Part shown: piece after piece, positions 1 through 6,155 of the stretch
Layout: each line of letters begins with the position of its first letter
How positions within the stretch are numbered: position 1 is the stretch's first letter
NCBI GenBank assembly: GCA_910578185.1
Contig: CAJTPN010000041.1
Location: 1-7,568, forward strand
Direction: 5' to 3'
DNA: 7,568 bases
From: an uncultured Acetatifactor sp.
Lineage (GTDB): Bacteria; Bacillota; Clostridia; Lachnospirales; Lachnospiraceae
Program-made: the position numbers and the translations under genes
Notes under the pieces: generated by a model
Told to the model about the DNA's origin: nothing
Database searches by the model: none
What the model saw: only the letters and a program-made list of their open reading frames with translations

Positions 1-55
1 ACAGGGATTGCCCTGCTTAGAAGCCCCCGGTGGAGAGATTCACCGGGGGCTTTTT
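1..55 (+). repeat. 55-bp direct repeat, copy 1 (ends in terminator)
   Basis: These 55 bases are identical to 1672-1726. The identity stops exactly at the end of the T-run of the enclosed terminator; the flanking bases after it (attgc versus gtaag) differ. The left limit is unknown because the window begins inside this copy. A perfect repeat ending at a transcription stop fits either a duplicated small transcribed element or a recent duplication. Confidence 0.9.
21..55 (+). terminator. strong intrinsic terminator (copy 1)
   Basis: A 12-bp perfect stem, AAGCCCCCGGTG paired with CACCGGGGGCTT, encloses an 8-nt loop (GAGAGATT) and runs into five T's. It is GC-rich at the core and typical of a rho-independent terminator for a plus-strand transcript that starts before this window. 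Confidence 0.9.
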
Positions 56-114
56 ATTGCAGGTTATAGCCGATAGTCTATGCAGTCTTGATACAGAAGA
101 AGGAGAGCGGTAAT

Positions 115-435
115 ATGTGGAGTAAAACAAAACAGGTCTTAACGGATGGCAGACCGTCTCAAAAAACGTTTCAGGTACAATTTTGAGGCCTATACAACAA
201 ACAAATGCTGTTGGTGGAGTTGAGAAGTCTCCTGTACTATGAATATTGGGAGGCTTATACTAAGGCTGGCGCTGCTGCCTGTGCTTATGCTTCGGAATAT
301 GGCTTTATGGATGTTGAGAATATAATGTTGTGTATTCACAAGTAACTGAATGTCTATAGTGTCAGGGAGTGTCTGAATAGCGGGAATTATATTTTCTGGC
401 AGTGCTTGACAGAAGAATTGGGAAGCGGACGGGAA
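115..435 (+). pseudogene. decayed gene, SF0329-type protein (multiple frameshifts)
   Basis: An AGGAG Shine-Dalgarno at 101-105 precedes ATG 115, which opens MWSKTKQVLT. The likely continuation is in the next frame (146-220, ADRLKKRFRYNFEAYTTNK then CCWWS) and ends at TGA 221. Coding sense resumes in the first frame as ASEYGFMDVENIMLCIHK, is cut by TAA at 343-345 where a Tyr codon is expected, and continues as LNVYSVRECLNSGNYI. It then jumps to the third frame at about 393 with LAVLDRRIGKRT. The order (MWSKTK start, a YLN segment, then an LDRRxGKR signature) matches my memory of SF0329-family small proteins of unknown function. At least three frame changes and a stop mean it cannot make the protein. 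The third frame stays open to 581, but nothing recognisable follows GKRT. The family name is recalled, not searched. Confidence 0.6.
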
Positions 436-586
436 AACAGCATAGGATTGCCCAACGGAGGCCCCTTGTCGGGATAACGGAGATCGTGATTATTGCACAG
501 AGACAAAAGACTGAGTTGCTCATTTTTGATGACAATACAGCAAGGGGCGCTGGCATAATCCGACAAGAAAATTGTGCGTAAGCTGT

Positions 587-600
587 AATTTTATAAAATT
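587..600. other. 14-bp AT-only palindrome
   Basis: AATTTTATAAAATT is a perfect palindrome lying about 65 bp before the PD-(D/E)XK start codon and just upstream of its putative promoter. It could bind a regulator, or may simply be AT-rich chance sequence. Confidence 0.3.
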
Positions 601-633
601 TTGGATAGACAGGTGGTAAAGGAGAATGAAAAA

Positions 634-642
634 TGATATACT
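634..642 (+). promoter_or_regulatory. extended -10 promoter candidate for the PD-(D/E)XK gene
   Basis: TGATATACT fits an extended -10 element (TGn followed by TATACT, 5 of 6 to TATAAT). No convincing -35 lies 16-18 bp upstream. Initiation would fall near 649, leaving a short leader with the AAGGGAG ribosome site at 654-660. Confidence 0.35.
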
Positions 643-665
643 GAAAAGCACAGAAGGGAGATTTT

Positions 666-1511
666 ATGAAAGAACCTAAGATACAGTGGCATTCGGCATT
701 TGTATCTGCCATGGGATTGGATTTTGAAGAGAACAGGGCAGATTTAATATTTGAGAAAGAATACAATCTGAACACAAAACCTTTGGCGATTGACTTGCTG
801 GTCATAAAGAAGGAAACTTCCGTTCAAATTGCTAGCGAAATAGGAAAGCTTTTTAAAGGGCATAATATTATGGAGTATAAATCTCCGGAAGATCATTTGG
901 ATATAGATACCTTTTATAAAACGCTGGCATATGCCTGTCTCTATAAGTCTTATGGAAAAACAGTAGATGCTATAAAGGCAGAAGATATTACGATATCCAT
1001 TCTCCGGGAAGCAAAGCCGATAGAACTTTTCAACTATCTTGAAGGGCATGAATGCAAAGTGAGAAAAGCTTACGGAGGAATCTACTATGTTGAGGGAAAG
1101 ACATGGTTTCCCACACAAATAGTCGTCACAGGTGAACTGGATCAAGATGCGCATATATGGTTGAAGGGCTTGTCCGGAAACCTGGAAAAGGGCGACATAC
1201 AGAAGATGATGGCTGAAAGGAATCATATGACAGAAAAGGCTGATAGGGAACTGGCAGATTCTGTTTTGGAAGTAAGTATTAGCGCAAATAGGAAAATAGT
1301 CGAAGAGCTGATAGGAGATGAAAGTATGTATGAAGCGTTGATGGAGATTATGGAGCCGAGAATAAAACAGAAAATAGTGGAAGAACGGAAAAAGGGAATA
1401 CAGATCACTGTTAAGTCGTTGAGAGACTTTGGTATTGGCGAGGAAGATATTAAAAAAGTAATCATAAAAAATTATGGTATATCTGAAGGAGATGTCAAAG
1501 AATACCTTTAA
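666..1511 (+). CDS. PD-(D/E)XK nuclease-like accessory protein
   Basis: This 281-residue protein has no signal peptide or membrane segment. The N-terminal half carries a plausible PD-(D/E)XK core: Asp43 in LAIDLLVIKK and Glu70-Tyr71-Lys72 in IMEYKSPEDH, followed by a helix with a Tyr/Lys cluster (residues 83-96). The C-terminal portion (about 190-281) is charged and helical, ending in a GIGEEDIKKV / GISEGDVKEYL pattern. That tail resembles those of Rpn/PD-(D/E)XK 'transposase-like' proteins, which are abundant in Clostridia and often poorly named. The start is set by AAGGGAG five bases upstream. It stands alone between two copies of a terminator repeat and beside a dead gene, so this is accessory DNA. 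Nuclease activity is inferred from the D...ExK motif only; the natural substrate and role are unknown. Confidence 0.6.
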   Translation: MKEPKIQWHSAFVSAMGLDFEENRADLIFEKEYNLNTKPLAIDLLVIKKETSVQIASEIGKLFKGHNIMEYKSPEDHLDIDTFYKTLAYACLYKSYGKTVDAIKAEDITISILREAKPIELFNYLEGHECKVRKAYGGIYYVEGKTWFPTQIVVTGELDQDAHIWLKGLSGNLEKGDIQKMMAERNHMTEKADRELADSVLEVSISANRKIVEELIGDESMYEALMEIMEPRIKQKIVEERKKGIQITVKSLRDFGIGEEDIKKVIIKNYGISEGDVKEYL

Positions 1512-1526
1512 ATTGAAAGGGAAAAG

Positions 1527-1573
1527 CCTTTTAGAAAGAACTTTGGTATGGTTTTAGAGTTCTTTCTAAAAGG
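1527..1573. other. 15-bp perfect inverted repeat after the PD-(D/E)XK stop
   Basis: CCTTTTAGAAAGAAC (1527-1541) pairs perfectly with GTTCTTTCTAAAAGG (1559-1573) around a 17-nt loop; a T-A, a wobble and another T-A can extend it inward. It begins 15 bases after the stop codon. No T-run follows on the plus strand (AATACAG), so it is not a textbook terminator. It could protect the 3' end of the mRNA, or terminate weakly. Confidence 0.65.
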
Positions 1574-1671
1574 AATACAGAATGATTAAAACTATTAGAA
1601 AGCGTTACAGTGGGGGATGTTTAATGGATGAGATTGTTGTACAATCAAGAATCCTTGTAGCCCTGTTGCAA

Positions 1672-1726
1672 ACAGGGATTGCCCTGCTTAGAAGCCCCCG
1701 GTGGAGAGATTCACCGGGGGCTTTTT
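1672..1726 (+). repeat. 55-bp direct repeat, copy 2
   Basis: Exact copy of bases 1-55, at a distance of 1671 bp. Here the left flank is visible and adds AACAGGG pairing with an upstream CCCTGTT. Together the copies bracket the SF0329-type relic and the PD-(D/E)XK gene. Confidence 0.9.
1692..1726 (+). terminator. strong intrinsic terminator (copy 2)
   Basis: The 12-bp stem AAGCCCCCGGTG / CACCGGGGGCTT with loop GAGAGATT is followed by TTTTT at 1722-1726. It is oriented to stop transcription coming from the PD-(D/E)XK gene or from a small RNA directly upstream. Confidence 0.9.
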
Positions 1727-1839
1727 GTAAGGTAAAATCAAGAGGGTGCAGAATTTGGAAATGTAAATCATGCTGCGGGGATGAAAATACCTTCAGTAAC
1801 ATAGTACAGGTTTGAAGGCGTTCTAAATTCACGAGATAG

Positions 1840-1965
1840 AAAAACCATTCAGGAGTAGTATATGATACCGGAAAGCTGAATGCATGGAAACAGGCGGATG
1901 GGAAAGACCCCAAGGCAATAAATAAAGGTTATGGGCGTGATCCGCAGGATGTCACATGTGTGTGA
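1840..1965 (+). pseudogene. short coding-like relic, unidentified
   Basis: The frame from 1840 to the TGA at 1963-1965 reads like real protein (GKLNAWKQADGKDPKAINKG, then YGRDPQDV). It begins directly after a stop codon and has no start codon or ribosome site in frame. It may be the tail of a lost gene. Apart from this stretch I see nothing between 1727 and 2027. Confidence 0.25.
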
Positions 1966-2171
1966 TTCCTGGTATGTCACTTTTGCTATACAAATTACAT
2001 ATCTTATGTTACACTGAATAGTAATATATGCATATCCTTTTTGCAAGATTTCATGTTGTTCGCATCAGGTCTGATTTGAGCGTGAAGCTTTTGAATAGCG
2101 TAAAGACTTTTGAGGCGATGGAGGGTTTGTGTGATAGATATTCTAATAAATCAGGAAGCGGGGACAAAAGA

Positions 2172-3197
2172 ATGGATGGGATGAGAGAAAATGAATCGGT
2201 TGTAGATCTGAAGGCCGCAAGAAAACGGTTTTCCAGAATCGGTTGGATGTATGTGATTGGGACAATCGTGATCAATGTGGCCCAATATGGTGTGGTATAT
2301 GCAGTTTCTTATTTGCGGCCGGAGTGGCTGCAAAATGGCAATCTATATTTACTGCTATCCATGCTTCCCATGTATCTCATAGGGATACCGATTTTGATTC
2401 TGCTGATGAAAATGATACCGGCGGATCCGCCTGTGCGCCGCAGTATGAGAGCAGGAGAGTTTGTCGTGTCCGGGATCATGTGCTATTCCATGATGTATAT
2501 TGCCAATATTATCGGTAATATTTTGACCACGGTTATCGGTATGTTTAAGGGAGGCCAGGTGAATAATCAGCTTCTGGATGTGGCTTCTTCCATCGATATT
2601 TGGATGTCGCTCCTCTTCATGGTGATCTGTGCGCCTTTGGTAGAAGAATATGTCTTCCGGAAATTGATTGTGGACAGGACAATACGCTACGGGCAGGGCG
2701 TGGCCATAGTGACTTCGGGGTTGATGTTTGGATTGTTCCACGGAAATTTGAATCAGTTTATTTATGCTTTTGTTTTGGGGATGTTTCTTGCATTTCTTTA
2801 TGTTAAAACGGGAAATCTTAAGATTACCATAGCGCTTCACATGATAGTGAATTTCCTGGGCGGGGTGGTAAGTACGCTGATCATGAAATTGATCGATTTG
2901 GATGAATATGTGAGGATACTGGAAAATGGGATGGATCAGGATATTCTGATGACATATGTGATGGAGCATTTGGCAGGGTGGATTGTTTTTATAGTATATT
3001 TTGTGTTTCTCGTAGGTGTTTCGATAGCAGGTTTTGTGCTGCTGATTGTATGCTTCGCGCAGAAGAAATTTAAGCTGGAAAAGAGTGAGAATGTGATTCC
3101 CAAGGGGAAAGGATTTTTAACCGCATTTCTTAACGTGGGTATGCTGGTTTATACAATTTTGTGGGTTGGGATCATTATATTCCAGCTGTTACAATGA
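2172..3197 (+). CDS. CPBP family intramembrane glutamic protease
   Basis: The protein has 341 residues and about eight to nine hydrophobic membrane segments. The CPBP (Abi, CaaX-protease-like) signature is complete: EEYVFR (Glu158, Glu159, Arg163), FGLFH (His190) and HMIVN (His223, Asn227), which form the active site inside the membrane bundle. Bacterial members are linked to processing of peptides or membrane proteins, and some to bacteriocin immunity; the target here is unknown. I choose ATG 2172 (MDGMRENESVV) because AGGAAGCGGGG lies just upstream. The frame is open back to ATG 2028, but that start lacks a ribosome site and the extra 48 residues do not resemble the family. ATG 2181 is also possible. 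No clear promoter is visible; TTTGCT-N17-TATGTT at 1982-2010 is a weak candidate. No terminator separates it from the following thioesterase gene. Confidence 0.88.
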   Translation: MDGMRENESVVDLKAARKRFSRIGWMYVIGTIVINVAQYGVVYAVSYLRPEWLQNGNLYLLLSMLPMYLIGIPILILLMKMIPADPPVRRSMRAGEFVVSGIMCYSMMYIANIIGNILTTVIGMFKGGQVNNQLLDVASSIDIWMSLLFMVICAPLVEEYVFRKLIVDRTIRYGQGVAIVTSGLMFGLFHGNLNQFIYAFVLGMFLAFLYVKTGNLKITIALHMIVNFLGGVVSTLIMKLIDLDEYVRILENGMDQDILMTYVMEHLAGWIVFIVYFVFLVGVSIAGFVLLIVCFAQKKFKLEKSENVIPKGKGFLTAFLNVGMLVYTILWVGIIIFQLLQ

Positions 3198-3245
3198 CGG
3201 GCATTTGAAATCTTATGGGAATTAGGAGACATAGGATATGGATAA

Positions 3246-3274
3246 TTGACTATTCGTTTGAAATTAGATTGAAT
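3246..3274 (+). promoter_or_regulatory. promoter candidate for thioesterase-cvfB
   Basis: TTGACT (3246-3251) matches the -35 consensus at five of six positions. With a 17-bp spacer it leads to TTGAAT (3269-3274), which is only four of six to TATAAT. Initiation would be near 3281, leaving a short leader before the ribosome site at 3286-3291. Confidence 0.35.
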
Positions 3275-3298
3275 ATACCATTGTGAAAGGATTTTAAA

Positions 3299-4021
3299 AT
3301 GTATACGTTTGACAGCAGGATCAGATATAGTGAGACAGACAGCGAGGGGCGGCTTACCATGGCATCTCTTATCAACTATTTTCAGGATTGTTCCACTTTT
3401 CAGTCGGAGGACCTGGGGCTTGGCGTGGAATATTTGAAAAGAGAACATCTGGTATGGGTGCTTTCCTCCTGGCAGATCGTGGTGGAAGCATATCCCTGCC
3501 TGGGCGATGAAGTTAAAATCGGAACGCAGCCATATGGGGTGAAAGGGTTCTTGGGATACCGAAATTTTGCCATGTGGGATGAGAATGGCATGTATATCGC
3601 AAAGGCAAATTCTCTGTGGACGCTGTTGGATACAAATACCGGCAGACCGGCGACGGTTACGCAGGATATGATCGACGGCTATGGAATCGGTGAAAAGCTG
3701 GAAATGGAGTATGCGCCCCGAAAGATTATCGTTCCCGGTGACGGAATGAAAGGAGAACCCATTGTGGTGAGAAAGCATCATTTGGATACCAATCATCATG
3801 TGAATAATCAACAGTTTATTGATATGGCAATGGATTACATTCCAGAGGATTTTGTGGTGGGACAGGTTCGGGCCGAATATAAGAAACAGGCTTTTTTACA
3901 TTATATTCTGATTCCGTATGTGCAGGCCGAAGGCGGTCTCGTAACCATAGTGCTGCAGGATGAGGAGGCAAAACCCTATGCGGTGGTTGAGTTAAAACGG
4001 AAGGAGCAGGAGGAAATATAA
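3299..4021 (+). CDS. acyl-ACP thioesterase (FatA/FatB-like)
   Basis: This 240-residue cytosolic protein is a double hot-dog thioesterase that releases fatty acids from acyl carrier protein. The first hot-dog opens with the family-like SETDSEGRLTMASLINYFQD (residues 11-30). The second contains LDTNHHVNNQQFID (162-175), whose Asp163-x-Asn165-x-His167 equals the catalytic DxNxHVNN segment of plant FatA/FatB. About 30 residues on, EYKKQA (193-198) aligns with EYRREC of the plant enzymes, so the positions of their Glu and Cys hold Gln197 and Ala198. Length is typical of bacterial members. AAAGGA at 3286-3291 with a 7-nt spacer fixes the start. The stop abuts the next ATG, so the two genes are cotranscribed and likely coupled in translation. 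Chain-length preference cannot be read from sequence. Confidence 0.88.
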   Translation: MYTFDSRIRYSETDSEGRLTMASLINYFQDCSTFQSEDLGLGVEYLKREHLVWVLSSWQIVVEAYPCLGDEVKIGTQPYGVKGFLGYRNFAMWDENGMYIAKANSLWTLLDTNTGRPATVTQDMIDGYGIGEKLEMEYAPRKIIVPGDGMKGEPIVVRKHHLDTNHHVNNQQFIDMAMDYIPEDFVVGQVRAEYKKQAFLHYILIPYVQAEGGLVTIVLQDEEAKPYAVVELKRKEQEEI

Positions 4022-4867
4022 ATGATTCGTTTGGGAGAAAAGCAGGAGCTGGTAATTGTGAAGAAAGTGGACTTTGGCGTATATTTGGCAGTTTCTCCGG
4101 AGACAGCCAAAGAACGGGTCCTGCTGCCTGCAAAGCAGGTGCCGGAGGATAGCAAAATAGGCGATGTGCTCACCGTTTTTATCTATCGGGATTCTAAGGA
4201 CAGGTTGATTGCCACCACAAATGAGCCCAAGCTTTTGATGGGAGAGGCTGCGGAGCTGACGGTAGCGCAGGTGGGGAAATTTGGTGCCTTTTTGGACTGG
4301 GGACTGGAGAAAGATCTGATGCTGCCCTTTAAGGAGCAGAGGGGCAAGGTGGAACAGGGAGATCGGGTATTGGTTTCCCTATATATCGACAAGAGTGACC
4401 GCCTCTGCGCAAAAATGAATGTGTATGAAAACCTGAAAAAAGACAGTCCTTACGGGCAGGAGGATAGGGTGACGGGAAGGGTTTATGAGATCAGCGATAA
4501 TTTCGGAGCCTTTGTGGCGGTGGATAACAAATATTCGGCGCTGATTCCACGTAAGGAAATGTACGGACAAATAGAATTGGGGAAGGATATCTCTGCCCGG
4601 GTGGTGGAAGTGCGTGAAGACGGCAGACTGACCTTGAGTATTCGGGAGAAGGCATATCTGCAGATGGACAAGGACGCGGAGAAACTGCTTTCCATTATTG
4701 ACAGCTGCAACGGGACGCTTCCGTTTAACGATCGGGTTTCCCCGGAGAGGATCAAACGGGAGACAGGCATGAGCAAGAATGAATTTAAACGTGCGGTGGG
4801 CAGGCTGTTGAAAGAGGGTAAAATAGCGTTGGACGGGGAGGTAATACACAGGATTACCCCCGGCTGA
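4022..4867 (+). CDS. cvfB: CvfB/YitL-type S1 RNA-binding protein
   Basis: This 281-residue cytosolic protein has the CvfB layout. An S1-like domain (about 1-66, with VKKVDFGVYL) is followed by a second (about 72-135, VAQVGKFGAFLDWG) and a third (about 147-210, VYEISDNFGAFVAV ending in GRLTLSIREK). A C-terminal winged helix follows (about 216-278, ERIKRETGMSKNEFKRAVGR). Staphylococcus aureus CvfB binds RNA and affects virulence gene expression; the Bacillus homologue is YitL. The ATG directly follows the thioesterase TAA, with AGGAGG at 4008-4013 and an 8-nt spacer inside the end of that gene. Hairpins at 4871-4891 and 4914-4969 follow the stop. The link between an RNA-binding protein and a thioesterase is positional; no common function is established here. 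Confidence 0.88.
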   Translation: MIRLGEKQELVIVKKVDFGVYLAVSPETAKERVLLPAKQVPEDSKIGDVLTVFIYRDSKDRLIATTNEPKLLMGEAAELTVAQVGKFGAFLDWGLEKDLMLPFKEQRGKVEQGDRVLVSLYIDKSDRLCAKMNVYENLKKDSPYGQEDRVTGRVYEISDNFGAFVAVDNKYSALIPRKEMYGQIELGKDISARVVEVREDGRLTLSIREKAYLQMDKDAEKLLSIIDSCNGTLPFNDRVSPERIKRETGMSKNEFKRAVGRLLKEGKIALDGEVIHRITPG

Positions 4868-4870
4868 GGC

Positions 4871-4891
4871 GTTTATAGTTTTTCTATAAAC
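4871..4891. other. 8-bp hairpin just after cvfB stop
   Basis: GTTTATAG and CTATAAAC pair around a T5 loop, starting four bases after the TGA. No T-run follows on the plus strand, so it is more likely a 3'-end structure than the actual terminator. Confidence 0.5.
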
Positions 4892-4913
4892 ACAAAAAGG
4901 TGTGTGGTTTTGA

Positions 4914-4969
4914 AAGAATCCCCTTTAATAGACAAGGTAAATAACCAAAATCTATTAAAGGGGATTTTT
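4914..4969. terminator. bidirectional terminator between convergent genes
   Basis: AATCCCCTTTAATAGA (4917-4932) pairs perfectly over 16 bp with its complement at 4951-4966, around an 18-nt loop; a G-T wobble and two A-T pairs extend it outward. T's at 4965-4969 follow on the plus strand, and ATTCTTTC follows on the minus strand. It would end cvfB transcription, and probably also the minus-strand repair operon. Confidence 0.8.
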
Positions 4970-4982
4970 AAGGTAAAATCAG

Positions 4983-5000
4983 TATACTCAGATGAGTATA
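4983..5000. other. 7-bp hairpin downstream of the HD-Pnk stop
   Basis: TATACTC and GAGTATA pair around a 4-nt AGAT loop. For the minus-strand gene this lies 22 bases after the stop codon and is followed by CTGATTTTACC, so it could form a weak first terminator before the large shared one. Confidence 0.4.
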
Positions 5001-5021
5001 AATATATTGTTTAAGGTACAT

Positions 5022-6155
5022 TTAAATGGGGAGTGTAGTTATTACAGTTACGTCATGGGCTTCCCAGGGAGCCGGTACTTCAAATCTTTGTATCATTGTT
5101 TCCAGCACATGCTCTGGAATATGGCGCGCTCTGCACCGGTTCCTGCGGAGCAGTTCCTGATAGGGAACTTCCAGGTACAGAATATGGACCCGTGCGCCGT
5201 ATCCGGCGAAGAGACGCACCAGTTTTTGACGAGTTTCCTGGAGGAGGTTTGTAGCGTTCCAGATAAAGGGCTGTTTTTTTCGTAAATAATTTCGAGCCTG
5301 TTCCATTGCTGCCTGTACGACTTTGCCTGAGCCCTTTGTGGGTGGGATGCCCATTTTTTCCCGCAGGTCGTCCAGGGAGATCACAGGTGTATCTCCGCCG
5401 TTTTTGGCGATCCAGGTATCTTTGCCTGATAAGGGCAGACCTGACATCAGTATCACATCAAATTCCGTGTTGTCAAATAATTCCACATTGCACCACAAAT
5501 TTTCTTTTTGATAAAATTCAAATTTGGTGTGAAGGTTTGCAAATTTATGAGGGCTCTTCCATAAATGCAGCTCCTTGGCATAATCTGCAAACATCTCCAC
5601 CTGTTCTGACAGATGATCCGGAACGGTGGTTATCCGCCCCAGGATATCCGCCTTGGAAAGCAGGTACAGAAGCACCAGAGGAATACTTTCTGCAGCTTTA
5701 AACAATTCAAAATCAGGATTTTGCTTTGTCCAGAACCATACTGGCAGCCCGTGACAGCGGATCAGTTTGGCCACAAGTTCCCGTTGGCGGAAAGTCATCT
5801 GGAAGAGATCGCCGCTCCGATATGCGATTTGACGGAAAACTTTTTCTCCTACCAGGGTGTGCCTGGGTGAGACCCATGCGCCCTCCTCCATCCGGGTGCA
5901 GACTGTCTTGCCGATATCGTGAAACGATGCGGCAAGGAACAAAAGCGCCTGTTCTTCTTCCTGCATGTATTTCCATTGAGGCAGCCCGGTCAGTGCTTCA
6001 CACACCATTTCTGTATGACGGAATACATTGCCTTCGGCGTGGTATTCGGGATTTTGAGGTGTCTTTTTCATAGCGGAAAGCTCCGGGCAGAGGTCTTCCA
6101 GTTGACACAGGGAGAATTTGCCCTTGGAGATTTCCGTAAGGATTCCAGGATTCAT
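5022..6155 (-). CDS. HD-Pnk: HD phosphoesterase fused to polynucleotide kinase
   Basis: The protein has 377 residues and two domains. The N-terminal HD domain (about 30-200) carries His39, His47, the His79-Asp80 doublet (ASFHDIGK), His99, His135 and Asp170, a complete metal-binding set. The C-terminal domain (about 232-377) is a P-loop kinase: Walker A GLPLSGKDT (239-247), SLDDLR with the candidate catalytic Asp (262 or 263), NATNL at 300-304, and an Arg-rich lid (RRNRCRAR, 337-344). The same order is known in Runella slithyformis HD-Pnk, where the HD part removes 2',3'-cyclic or terminal phosphate and the kinase phosphorylates 5'-OH ends. These are the end-healing steps before ligation. Its ATG overlaps the ligase stop (ATGA) with AAGGAGGT (6168-6161) just upstream, so translation is coupled. 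Activity on RNA versus DNA is inferred from the ligase partner. Confidence 0.88.
   Translation of the reverse strand: MNPGILTEISKGKFSLCQLEDLCPELSAMKKTPQNPEYHAEGNVFRHTEMVCEALTGLPQWKYMQEEEQALLFLAASFHDIGKTVCTRMEEGAWVSPRHTLVGEKVFRQIAYRSGDLFQMTFRQRELVAKLIRCHGLPVWFWTKQNPDFELFKAAESIPLVLLYLLSKADILGRITTVPDHLSEQVEMFADYAKELHLWKSPHKFANLHTKFEFYQKENLWCNVELFDNTEFDVILMSGLPLSGKDTWIAKNGGDTPVISLDDLREKMGIPPTKGSGKVVQAAMEQARNYLRKKQPFIWNATNLLQETRQKLVRLFAGYGARVHILYLEVPYQELLRRNRCRARHIPEHVLETMIQRFEVPAPWEAHDVTVITTLPI

Larger units (their letters stand above)
1632..1726 (+). ncRNA. possible small structured RNA ending in terminator
   Basis: Three stem-loops stand in a row: GATTGT/ACAATC with a 3-nt loop (1632-1646), CCCTGTT/AACAGGG with a 3-nt loop (1661-1677), and the strong terminator (1692-1726). 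The last hairpin, and the right arm of the second, are shared exactly with bases 1-55. No clear promoter was found. An open frame (ATG 1582 or 1624, to 1815) runs through it, but it passes straight across the terminator, so an RNA element is more likely than a protein. Speculative. Confidence 0.25.

Noticed and set aside
1582..1815. 77-codon plus-strand frame, perhaps a small hydrophobic toxin (MDEIVVQSRILVALL...)
   Set aside because: It reads straight through the strong terminator and three hairpins, and becomes Cys/Lys-rich and non-protein-like after it. A toxin gene would end before its terminator.
2028..2171. Longer N-terminus for the CPBP protease from ATG 2028
   Set aside because: No ribosome binding site precedes it and the added residues do not look like a CPBP N-terminus, while ATG 2172 has a purine-rich site and leads straight to the first membrane segment.
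2355..2969. Long open frame antisense to the CPBP gene
   Set aside because: His/Gln-rich translation typical of a shadow of a hydrophobic membrane protein gene; no ribosome site.
3149..3811. Long open frame antisense to the thioesterase gene
   Set aside because: The sense strand has clear family motifs throughout, and the antisense translation shows none.
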